Below are positions 22,837 through 31,420 of a stretch of 32,711 bases of DNA, one piece after another. The translations under genes and the position numbers were made by a program. How positions within the stretch are numbered: the first letter of the stretch is position 1; each line of letters starts with the position of its first letter. The stretch comes from Eubacteriales bacterium (GTDB lineage: Bacteria > Bacillota > Clostridia > Lachnospirales > Lachnospiraceae). Location of the stretch: contig JAUNFZ010000030.1 in the NCBI GenBank assembly GCA_030524785.1, positions 1 to 32,711 of the forward strand, read 5' to 3'. The notes below the pieces were generated by a model. That model saw only the letters and a list, made by a program, of their open reading frames with translations, made no database searches and was not told the DNA's origin.

Positions 22837-25800
22837 ATGGAGATATTTGATAACATTACCAAGGTGGTACGAGATGACCTGAAGGAAAAGATACAGCCGA
22901 AAAGTAAGGTTTCCATAGCGGCGGCCTGCTTCTCTATGTATGCATATAAAGAGCTGAAGAGTCAGTTGGAGAAGGTAGATGAGTTCCGTTTTATTTTCAC
23001 GTCTCCTACTTTTATTAAAGAAAAGGCGGAAAAGCAAAAGAGAGAGTTTTATATTCCGCGCTTGAGCCGTGAAAACAGCCTGTATGGTACGGAGTTCGAG
23101 ATAAAGCTGCGTAACGAGATGAAACAGAAGGCAATTGCCAGAGAGTGTGCAGAGTGGATCCGGAAGAAGGCGACATTTAAATCGAATGTTACCGGTGAGA
23201 ATATGGGAGGATTCATGACTGTGGATTCTCCTGTAGAACAGACCGCCTATATGCCCATCAATGGCTTTACGACTGTTGATATCGGATGTGAACGCGGTAA
23301 TAACAGCTATAACATGGTGAACAGTCTGGAGGCTCCGTTCTCCACACAGTATATGCAGCTGTTTGATACGCTGTGGAATGATAAAGATAAAATGCAGGAC
23401 GTGACGGAGATGATCATCTCCAATATCAGCACTGCCTATAATGAAAACTCTCCGGAGTTTATATATTTCATGACGCTGTATAACGTTTTCAGCGAGTTCC
23501 TTGATGACATTTCTGAAGACGTCCTGCCGAATGAAGCCACAGGATTTAAACAAAGCAAGATCTGGGACATGCTCTATGACTTTCAGAAGGATGCGGTGCT
23601 TGCAATCATCAATAAACTGGAGAAGTATAACGGATGTATTTTGGCAGATAGTGTTGGTCTTGGTAAGACTTTCACAGCACTGGCAGTCATCAAATACTAT
23701 GAAAATCGAAATAAGACGGTTCTGGTACTTTGCCCGAAAAAGCTTTCTGAGAACTGGAATACATACAAGGATAATTACGTCAATAATCCAATTGCATCGG
23801 ATCGACTGAATTATGATGTGTTATTCCATACTGACCTGTCCAGGACTGGCGGTGTGTCTAACGGTCTTGATCTGGATCGCCTAAACTGGGGCAATTATGA
23901 TCTGGTCGTAATCGATGAATCACATAATTTTCGTAATGGCGCCGGCACTCATGCTAATACTCAGGAAAACCGTTATGTGAAGCTGATGGATAAGGTGATC
24001 CGTGCCGGTGTTAAGACGAAGGTGCTGATGCTTTCAGCAACGCCGGTTAATAACCGATTTACGGATCTAAAGAATCAGCTTGCTATTGCATATGAAGGCA
24101 ATTCTGAGTTTATTAATGAGAAACTGGACACAAAGAAGCCGATTGATGAGATATTCCGTCAGGCACAGAAGGCGTTCAATGCATGGAGCAAGCTGGAACC
24201 GGAAGCAAGAACAACGGATGCTTTGCTCAGGACGCTTGATTTTGATTTTTTTGAGGTTCTGGACAGTGTGACGATTGCGCGTTCCAGAAGGCATATCGAG
24301 AAATATTACAACACGGAAAAGATCGGTAAATTTCCGGAGAGATTGAAGCCGATTTCAAAACGTCCAAGCTTAACCGATTTGAATAATGCGATTAACTACA
24401 ATCAGATTTATGAACAGCTGATGCAGCTGACGCTTTGTATCTATACGCCGTCGAATTATATATTTCCGAGCAGGATGTCAAAGTATGTGGATTTGACCCA
24501 CAATAAGGGAAATAATCTTACACAGAGGGGACGTGAGCAAGGTATTCAGAGACTGATGAGCATTAACCTTTTGAAGCGTCTGGAAAGTTCTGTCTATTCC
24601 TTTAACCTTACCCTGAACCGGATTCGTGATCTTATTCAGAGTACGATAGATGCCATTACGCAATTCGAGAAGTATGGAAAAGCGGATCTGGATATGTATG
24701 AGGCAGGCGATAATGATTTTGACATGGAAGATGGGAATACAGATTTCTTCACTGTTGGTAAGAAGGTGAAGATTGATCTGGCTGATATGGATTATAAGAC
24801 CTGGCGTTCGGAACTTCAGTATGATGCTGATACTTTGGAACTGCTTACACTTATGATTGCGGATATTACACCTGAGTATGACCTGAAGCTTCAGACGCTT
24901 TTACGACTTCTGGATGATAAGATGGCGAATCCGATTAATGAGGGAAATAAGAAGGTATTGATCTTCTCTGCTTTCTCCGATACGGCAGAATATTTGTATG
25001 ATCAGGTAGCAGGTTATATGAAGAATCATTATGGACTGGATACAGCAGTGATTACTGGAACCATTGACGGCAGGACTACTATTAAGGGATTGAATGCTAC
25101 ATTGAATAATGTGTTGACCTGCTTTTCTCCGATATCCAAGAGCAGAGATGTTCTAATGCCGGGAAGCACAAAGGAAATAGACATTCTGATTGCGACAGAC
25201 TGTATTTCCGAAGGGCAGAATCTACAGGATTGCGATTATCTGGTGAACTATGATATTCATTGGAATCCGGTTCGTATTATACAGAGATTTGGTCGTATAG
25301 ACCGTATTGGCAGCAGAAACAAGTATATTCAGCTTGTGAACTTTTGGCCGGATATGACGCTGGATGACTATATCAATCTGAAATCCCGCGTAGAAACCAG
25401 GATGAAGATATCCATCATGACATCTACAGGCGATGATGATCTCATCAATCCTGAGGAAAAGGGAGATCTGGAATATCGCAAGCAACAACTGAAGCGCCTG
25501 CAGGATGAGGTGGTGGATATTGAGGATATGTCTTCGGGAATATCCATCATGGATCTGGGGCTTAATGAGTTCCGGCTGGATCTGCTTGAATATATCAAGA
25601 CACATGGGGATTTAGCGAAGAAACCGAAGGGACTTCATGCTGTGGTACCGGCAACAGATGAAAATCCTGAAGGAGTGATTTTTGCCCTCAGGAACATCAA
25701 TAATAGCATCAATATCGATAATCAGAACAGAATCCATCCGTTCTATATGGTTTATATTGGAAATGATGGAGAAGTTGTATGTGATTATTTGAATCCGAAG

Positions 25801-26067
25801 AAACTGCTTGATACTGTACGGCTGCTTTGTCGTGGCAGGTCGGAACCGATATTGGCGCTTTGCGAGAAGTTTAATAAAGAAACTGATGACGGAAGGAATA
25901 TGGAAGAAGTATCACAGCTTCTGTCCGATGCAATCAATTCTATTATTGATGTGAAGGAAGAAAGTGATATCGACAGTCTTTTTTTGGCAGGCGGAACTTC
26001 TGCTCTCACGTCAGAGATCAAGGGACTGGATGATTTTGAGCTTATATGCTTTCTGGTTGTTAAGTGA
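22837..26067 (+). CDS. SNF2-type helicase with N-terminal PLD-like domain
   Basis: A 1076-residue SF2 translocase. Residues 1-190 resemble the phospholipase-D-like module found at the front of helicases in restriction loci (KVSIAAACFSMYAYKELKSQ, FRFIFTSPTF, GFTTVDIGCERGNNSYNMVN), but no HxKx4D catalytic motif is seen. The helicase part has Walker A ADSVGLGKT near 275, DESH near 360, motif III LMLSATPVNN near 398, and in the C-terminal half KVLIFSAFSDTAEYL, DILIATDCISEGQNLQD and motif VI QRFGRIDRIG near 815. GGAGG stands before the ATG. First gene of the operon. It probably moves DNA or remodels protein-DNA complexes for the downstream restriction-modification genes; that link rests on context. 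Confidence 0.85.
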   Translation: MEIFDNITKVVRDDLKEKIQPKSKVSIAAACFSMYAYKELKSQLEKVDEFRFIFTSPTFIKEKAEKQKREFYIPRLSRENSLYGTEFEIKLRNEMKQKAIARECAEWIRKKATFKSNVTGENMGGFMTVDSPVEQTAYMPINGFTTVDIGCERGNNSYNMVNSLEAPFSTQYMQLFDTLWNDKDKMQDVTEMIISNISTAYNENSPEFIYFMTLYNVFSEFLDDISEDVLPNEATGFKQSKIWDMLYDFQKDAVLAIINKLEKYNGCILADSVGLGKTFTALAVIKYYENRNKTVLVLCPKKLSENWNTYKDNYVNNPIASDRLNYDVLFHTDLSRTGGVSNGLDLDRLNWGNYDLVVIDESHNFRNGAGTHANTQENRYVKLMDKVIRAGVKTKVLMLSATPVNNRFTDLKNQLAIAYEGNSEFINEKLDTKKPIDEIFRQAQKAFNAWSKLEPEARTTDALLRTLDFDFFEVLDSVTIARSRRHIEKYYNTEKIGKFPERLKPISKRPSLTDLNNAINYNQIYEQLMQLTLCIYTPSNYIFPSRMSKYVDLTHNKGNNLTQRGREQGIQRLMSINLLKRLESSVYSFNLTLNRIRDLIQSTIDAITQFEKYGKADLDMYEAGDNDFDMEDGNTDFFTVGKKVKIDLADMDYKTWRSELQYDADTLELLTLMIADITPEYDLKLQTLLRLLDDKMANPINEGNKKVLIFSAFSDTAEYLYDQVAGYMKNHYGLDTAVITGTIDGRTTIKGLNATLNNVLTCFSPISKSRDVLMPGSTKEIDILIATDCISEGQNLQDCDYLVNYDIHWNPVRIIQRFGRIDRIGSRNKYIQLVNFWPDMTLDDYINLKSRVETRMKISIMTSTGDDDLINPEEKGDLEYRKQQLKRLQDEVVDIEDMSSGISIMDLGLNEFRLDLLEYIKTHGDLAKKPKGLHAVVPATDENPEGVIFALRNINNSINIDNQNRIHPFYMVYIGNDGEVVCDYLNPKKLLDTVRLLCRGRSEPILALCEKFNKETDDGRNMEEVSQLLSDAINSIIDVKEESDIDSLFLAGGTSALTSEIKGLDDFELICFLVVK

Positions 26068-26137
26068 TGTCCCGAGAAGACAGGTGATAGCACAGTCTGA
26101 TTGGTTGACTTATGCAGAGCAGAATTGAGGTGTTTCA

Positions 26138-26788
26138 GTGATTGGATTACCAAAGAGTACAGAGTTTAACCGGAGAATACCAAAGCAGAAGTTTTATGAG
26201 AATCTGGCAGTATCGCCTGCATTGAAGCGTGTGTTCATAGATCAGATCAAGGTGATCTATTGGAAAAATAAAATTGCGGTCACGACGATGAATCTGGCAG
26301 CGGGCGAAACGGTAACGGAGATTGAGATATTTGAGATCAAGCTGGCAGAAAAGAAACTGGATGAATCTGTTCTCAGGCAGATTGATAAAGGGATACCTTA
26401 CCATATCGTATTCTTGCTGGAATACGATGAAAAGTATCAGGCATGGACGGCATACAAGGAAGCGGCGGCTTCCGGGGACAATGCGTTTAAGGTAGGGGCA
26501 TATTATCATACGGAATGGTTGGAAGAATCTGAACTTCCGCTGAAAATAGATGGACTGAATGTCGATAAGGTCTATGAGAATTTTGTGCGGCAGATTGCTA
26601 GGGATGCGCTGCAAACGGAGAATCAGGAATCGCTGAAGGAATCTATTGAAAGGGATAATCGGCGGAAAGAACTTCAGAAGCAGATTGCAGCTTTGCAGCA
26701 GAAAGTGCGAAAAGAGAAGCAATTAAACAAACAAGTACAGCTGAATGCAGAATTGAAAAAATTGAGAAAGGAATTGGAAGAACTGTAA
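26138..26788 (+). CDS. DUF4391 domain protein
   Basis: A 216-residue protein with the DUF4391 start GLPKSTEFNRRIPKQKFYEN and the blocks FIDQIKVIYWKNKIAVTTMN, EIEIFEIKLAEKKLDESVLR, IDKGIPYHIVFLLEYD, and KVGAYYHTEWL. The last 60 residues are a charged coiled coil (RRKELQKQIAALQQKVRKEK). DUF4391 proteins are nearly always encoded between an SNF2-type helicase and DNA methyltransferase genes, as here; their biochemical job is unknown, perhaps an adaptor for the helicase. The start is GTG, with GAGGT 6 nt before it, 70 bp after the helicase stop. Confidence 0.85.
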   Translation: MIGLPKSTEFNRRIPKQKFYENLAVSPALKRVFIDQIKVIYWKNKIAVTTMNLAAGETVTEIEIFEIKLAEKKLDESVLRQIDKGIPYHIVFLLEYDEKYQAWTAYKEAAASGDNAFKVGAYYHTEWLEESELPLKIDGLNVDKVYENFVRQIARDALQTENQESLKESIERDNRRKELQKQIAALQQKVRKEKQLNKQVQLNAELKKLRKELEEL

Positions 26789-26790
26789 TA

Positions 26791-27312
26791 ATGCATATTA
26801 AAAGAATTGAACTTAAATCTTTCAAACGCTTTACGCATTTGGTAGTCGAGAATATTCCTGACACAATAAGATTAGTGGTATTGGTGGGACCAAATGGATC
26901 TGGAAAAACTTCGTTTTTAGAAGCCATGAACCATTTTTACAAGTATTCAGGATATAGCAATATCGGAGATTGCCGCTATTTAAGTAAATTGGGGGATACT
27001 CCTAAATATAATAATAGTCAGTGGTATGATCAAGCTGCGGAACTCGTAGACATAGATTTTTATGATGCTACATTTCCAAAGAATGTTGGAGATAATAGTG
27101 ACATTAAAGGACGTTTTTATTTTAGAAGTGCGTATAGAAATGAACCAGACTTCCACATTGAAGTTATGCAACGACAGCAAAATCCAACAGAAACAATTCG
27201 TCTTGATTCTTTAATACAGAATGATCAGACTGTTTCGTCCAAAATTACCAGAGACTTATTGCAAATACGATTTCTGGCGTTTTTAACGATGGGAACGACT
27301 CAAAATCTGTAG
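26791..27312 (+). CDS. AAA-ATPase/TOPRIM protein, N-terminal part (gene frameshifted)
   Basis: The gene starts 2 nt after the DUF4391 stop. The N-terminus is an SMC/RecF-like ATPase: MHIKRIELKSFKRFTHLVVE, then Walker A GPNGSGKT (33-40) and SFLEAMNHFY. The frame ends at 27312 after FLAFLTMGTTQNL, while the +1 frame continues smoothly as FNDGNDSKSVAALRNELTGK. Restoring one T in the run TTTTT (27280-27284) joins both parts. It is more AT-rich than its neighbours, suggesting separate acquisition. As read, this fragment lacks the signature and Walker B and would be inactive alone. Confidence 0.7.
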   Translation: MHIKRIELKSFKRFTHLVVENIPDTIRLVVLVGPNGSGKTSFLEAMNHFYKYSGYSNIGDCRYLSKLGDTPKYNNSQWYDQAAELVDIDFYDATFPKNVGDNSDIKGRFYFRSAYRNEPDFHIEVMQRQQNPTETIRLDSLIQNDQTVSSKITRDLLQIRFLAFLTMGTTQNL

Positions 27313-27317
27313 CCGCT

Positions 27318-28367
27318 TTGCGTAACGAATTAACGGGTAAGATTCGTAATGCCATTGAGCGTGTATTTGAGGATTTGAAGTTTTCTTCTCTCGGAGAACC
27401 GCTTATAGATGGAAACTTTTACTTTACTAAAGGAACAACAAAAAATTTTAGCTATAGAAATTTATCAGCAGGTGAGAAATCTGCATTCGACTTGATATTG
27501 GATATAGTTGTTCAGTCAAAGTATTATTCAAATGCGATATATTGCATAGATGAACCGGAAACACATATGCATACTAAGCTGCAAAGTAAGGTGTTGCGCG
27601 AATTATATTTATTAATACCTGAACAATCACAGCTTTGGATTTCTACACATTCAATCGGAATGCTTCAGGAGGCAGAGGACATAGAAAAAGAACATCCCGG
27701 TACAGTTGCTTTTTTAGATTTTGGTGGTAGAGATTTTGATACGGACCAGGTGATTTTTCCTGCAAAGATTGGAAAAGCTGTGATGGATAAATTTTATGAA
27801 CTTGCGTTTGGAGACTTTGCGAAATTAATGCTTCCCAAAATAATCGTTTTTTGCGAAGGGGATGCTAATGGTGGAAAGCGTAAGGATTTTGACAAAACAA
27901 TTTATGCAACAATTTTTGCAGATACACATCCAGAAGCTTTTTTTATTTCTGGAGGTTCATGTAATGATATAGAAAAGATTGAGAATACTCATGGCGAAAT
28001 CATAAATACTTTGTTAAAAAATTCGACAGTGATAAAAATAGTTGACCGAGATGATAGAAGCGAAAGAGAGATTGAAGAATTGGAGAGAAAAGGTATACAT
28101 GTTTTAAAGAAAAGAAATTTGGAATCGTATTTATTTGATGATACAGTAATAGAAAAGTTGTGTGAATCAGTTGGAAAAATAGAGAAATATAACGAGTGTA
28201 TAGGAGAGAAAGAAGTTGCGCTCAATAATTCGATTGCTAGAGAAAATGCAACGGATGATTATAAATCGGCTCGTGGTGAGATTTATAATGCTTTAAAAAA
28301 ATACTTGGACTTACAAAATGTGGAAATAATGCGGATACATTTATTCGCGATACGCTGTCGTTATTAA
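27318..28367 (+). pseudogene. AAA-ATPase/TOPRIM protein, C-terminal part (DUF4435-like)
   Basis: Continuation of the 26791 gene. It contains the ABC-type signature NLSAGEKSAFDL, Walker B IYCIDEPETHMH and switch His WISTHS, then a TOPRIM-like half: IIVFCEGDANGG with the catalytic Glu, FISGGSCNDIEKI, VIKIVDRDDRS with the DxD, and KKRNLESYLFDD as in DUF4435. A second slip near 28315-28320 (A run one short) moves the frame; corrected, it reads NNADTFIRDTLSLLITPDMD, IYKQLEKEIF and ends at a TAA (28442-28444) that overlaps the Mod ATG as TAATG. The intact protein would have about 550 residues. The architecture resembles fused PARIS (AriA-AriB) or OLD-type nucleases, an inference from domain order. 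Confidence 0.7.
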
Positions 28368-28443
28368 TTACACCTGATATGGATATATACAAACAATTAG
28401 AGAAAGAAATATTTGGTAATGAAAATGGTGGAGGAATAGACTA

Positions 28444-30327
28444 ATGGAAAAAATGAGAATGGAGTCGGTTGATATGACCGCACAAAATATTGACAGGATT
28501 GCCGAGCTTTTCCCGAACTGCATCACTGAGACAGTTGACGAGAATGGCAAGCCGAAAAAGGCTGTTAACTTTAACCTGCTCCGTCAGATGCTCTCCGGTG
28601 AGGTGCTGGAGGTTGACGAAGCCTACGAATTTACATGGGTAGGCAAGAAAGCAGCCATTGTTGAGGCAAACAGACCTATTCGAAAGACTCTCCGCCCCTG
28701 CCAAGAGGAGAGCGTAGATTGGGATATCACGGAGAACCTCTATATTGAGGGAGATAACCTCGAGGTTCTAAAACTCCTGCAGGAGAGCTATCTCGGCAAG
28801 GTAAAGATGATCTATATAGATCCGCCGTACAATACGGGAAATGACTTTGTATATGCAGACAATTTCCGCATCTCTAATGAGGAATACACCGATGAAATGG
28901 GGCAATTAGACGAAAGCGGAAATCGCCTGTTCAAAAACACCGACGCTAACGGAAGATTTCACTCAGACTGGTGCTCAATGTTGTATTCACGGCTTTTGCT
29001 TGCGAGAAACTTGCTAAGTGATGATGGTGCAATTTTTATAAGCATCGATGACAATGAGTTAAATAACATGAGGAAAATTTGCGATGAAATTTTTGGCGCA
29101 GATAATTTCCGCAACACTATTTTGACCAGAAGAAGAATTAAAAGCCTCAATTCCCAGTTTGCTGACAATGGTCTATATAGCATGAATGTTGGTTTTGAGT
29201 ATGTACTCGTATATTCCAAGACAAGATCATTTTTGATGAAAGCGTTGCAAATGCAGAAACAGGTAATTGTTGATAAAGGTAGGTGGGATGTATTTTGGAG
29301 TAATGCGGATAGGCCGACTATGCGTTATGATATCTTGGGCTTTACACCTTCGACAGGACAATGGCGGAATTCGAAAGAAAAAGCTGATATTGCTGTAGCG
29401 AATTATGAAAAATATCTCGCTGAATTTGCTGATAAGATGACGCTCGAAGAGTATTATAAAAAAACTGGAATAAAAGATTTTATTCGGCGTATCCCCAATG
29501 CCACTGGAAAGAATGGTGGTGTTCAACATTGGGTTGCACCAAGTAATACTTCTCTTCGAACTTCAAACTGGACGGATATTGAGGTTTCACAGATTGGCAA
29601 AGAAATAGATCTGCCATTTGATAATCCAAAGAGCAAGCAATTGCTTATGGAGCTTATTAAGTTGTCGGAATTTACACCAACAGATATTATTCTTGATTTT
29701 TTTTCCGGCTCAGCCACTACCGCCCATGCGGTTATGCAGCTAAATGCAGAAGACGGCGGACGGCGCAGGTTTATTATGGTGCAACTGCCCGAGGAGACGG
29801 ATGAAAAGAGCGAGGCACGCAAGGCGGGCTATGCCAACATCTGTGAAATCGGAAAGGAACGTATTCGTCGTGCTGGAGAGAAAATTAAATCTGGGAGCCC
29901 TTTGAACACCCAAGATTTTGATGTCGGGTTCCGTGTACTCAAATTGGATGACACTAATATGAACGACGTCTATTACGCTGCCGGTGATTACACGCAGGGG
30001 ATGCTTACCATGCTTGAATCCAATATAAAGTCTGACCGCACTTCGTTGGATTTGCTTTTTGGCTGCCTCTTGGAGTGGGGGCTTCCACTTTCTTTGCCGT
30101 ATACCTCGGAGCAGATAGAAGGTTGTACGGTGCATGACTACAACAATGGCGATCTGATAGCTTGCTTTGATGAGAATATCCCGGATTCCGTAATTAAGGA
30201 GATTGCGAAACGTCAGCCGCTTCGCGCTGTGTTCCGCGATAGCAGTTTTAACGGAAGCCCGGCAAAAATCAATGTTGGCGAAATTTTTAAAATGCTGGCG
30301 CCGGATACCAGGGTAAAGGTGATTTGA
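28444..30327 (+). CDS. type III restriction-modification DNA methyltransferase (Mod)
   Basis: A 627-residue beta-class N6-adenine methyltransferase with motif IV DPPYNTGNDFVY at about 126 placed before motif I DFFSGSATTAHAV at about 418. ENLYIEGDNLEVLKLLQESY leads into the catalytic half. The target-recognition region spans about 190-400 and is visibly more AT-rich in its codons than the flanks. Length and N-terminal MRMESVDMTAQNIDRIAELF suit Mod of type III systems, which methylates one strand of a short asymmetric site and gives sequence specificity to Res. The ATG overlaps the stop of the repaired ATPase frame. Site unknown. Confidence 0.9.
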   Translation: MEKMRMESVDMTAQNIDRIAELFPNCITETVDENGKPKKAVNFNLLRQMLSGEVLEVDEAYEFTWVGKKAAIVEANRPIRKTLRPCQEESVDWDITENLYIEGDNLEVLKLLQESYLGKVKMIYIDPPYNTGNDFVYADNFRISNEEYTDEMGQLDESGNRLFKNTDANGRFHSDWCSMLYSRLLLARNLLSDDGAIFISIDDNELNNMRKICDEIFGADNFRNTILTRRRIKSLNSQFADNGLYSMNVGFEYVLVYSKTRSFLMKALQMQKQVIVDKGRWDVFWSNADRPTMRYDILGFTPSTGQWRNSKEKADIAVANYEKYLAEFADKMTLEEYYKKTGIKDFIRRIPNATGKNGGVQHWVAPSNTSLRTSNWTDIEVSQIGKEIDLPFDNPKSKQLLMELIKLSEFTPTDIILDFFSGSATTAHAVMQLNAEDGGRRRFIMVQLPEETDEKSEARKAGYANICEIGKERIRRAGEKIKSGSPLNTQDFDVGFRVLKLDDTNMNDVYYAAGDYTQGMLTMLESNIKSDRTSLDLLFGCLLEWGLPLSLPYTSEQIEGCTVHDYNNGDLIACFDENIPDSVIKEIAKRQPLRAVFRDSSFNGSPAKINVGEIFKMLAPDTRVKVI

Positions 30328-30337
30328 GGAGGCGGTT

Positions 30338-31420
30338 ATGGAAAAGAATGAAGTAACTTTTTCTATCAATGAGGATTTCTTTCAGAGTATATCTAACATA
30401 CTGGAAGAAGCACGGAAAAATGCAAAAACAGCCGTCAACCTTTCCATGGTTTATGCGTATTACGAGATTGGCAGGAAGATTGTCGAGAAAGAACAGAATG
30501 GAGAAAATCGCGCCGCCTATGGCAAGCAGCTTTTGAAGGAATTATCTAAATTTTTGACACAAAAATATGGAAAAGGCTATTCGGCAGACAATTTAAAATT
30601 GATGCGGAGATTTTATATGGTTTATTCTCAGGATCAAATTGGGGAAACAGTGTTTACCCAATTCGAAAATCTGCCCGCAGTTAGTAGCGGAAGAAAGTTT
30701 TTCTTGAGTTGGTCGCATTATTTGAAGCTGATGCGGATTGATAATATAGAAGAACGCCATTTTTACGAGATTGAGGCTGTTAAAAATGATTGGAGCCTTA
30801 GTGAATTGAAACGCCAGTGCGATAGTGCTCTCTATGAACGATTGGCGCTTAGTACAGATAAGGAAAAAGTTTACCGACTTGCTTTGGAAGGGCAGAAGAT
30901 TGAAACCTCCAAGGATGCGGTGAAGGATCCGTATATACTTGAATTTCTTGGTTTGCCGGAGCTTCCTGAGTATTCTGAAAGTGAACTGGAAAGCCGCATT
31001 ATTGACCATTTACAGCAGTTCTTGTTGGAACTGGGAACAGGTTTTGCTTTTATCGGACGGCAGGTACGCTTCACTTTCGATGAGGAGCATTTTATGGTCG
31101 ATCTGGTTTTTTATAATCGCTTGCTTCGCTGTTTTGTCCTCTTTGATTTGAAAATCGGGGAACTGAAGCATCAGGATATTGGGCAGATGCAGATGTATGT
31201 CCATTATTATGACCGCAAGGTGAAACTTCCGGATGAAAATTCAACGATTGGAATTTTACTTTGTCGGGAAAAGAATAATGCGGTTGTAGAAATGACGCTG
31301 CCGGAGGATAATTCTCAGATTTTCGCAAGTAAATATGAGACGGTTTTGCCAAGCAAGGATGCGTTGAGGGAGTTGCTGGAGGAGCATCTTTCCGACGAAG
31401 ATGGAGGCAGAGATTTATGA
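30338..31420 (+). CDS. DUF1016 / YhcG-type PD-(D/E)XK nuclease protein
   Basis: A 360-residue protein with an N-terminal DUF1016 helical domain (VYAYYEIGRKIVEKEQNGEN, YGKQLLKELSKFLTQKYGKG, NLKLMRRFY) and a C-terminal nuclease fold with HFMVDLVFYNRLLRCFVLFD, then LKIGELKHQDIGQMQMYVHY (D...DLK motif near 252-275). GAGGCGG precedes the ATG, 10 bp after Mod; the stop overlaps the Res start as ATGA. Such proteins often accompany restriction-modification genes in defence islands; what they cut is not established. Confidence 0.88.
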   Translation: MEKNEVTFSINEDFFQSISNILEEARKNAKTAVNLSMVYAYYEIGRKIVEKEQNGENRAAYGKQLLKELSKFLTQKYGKGYSADNLKLMRRFYMVYSQDQIGETVFTQFENLPAVSSGRKFFLSWSHYLKLMRIDNIEERHFYEIEAVKNDWSLSELKRQCDSALYERLALSTDKEKVYRLALEGQKIETSKDAVKDPYILEFLGLPELPEYSESELESRIIDHLQQFLLELGTGFAFIGRQVRFTFDEEHFMVDLVFYNRLLRCFVLFDLKIGELKHQDIGQMQMYVHYYDRKVKLPDENSTIGILLCREKNNAVVEMTLPEDNSQIFASKYETVLPSKDALRELLEEHLSDEDGGRDL

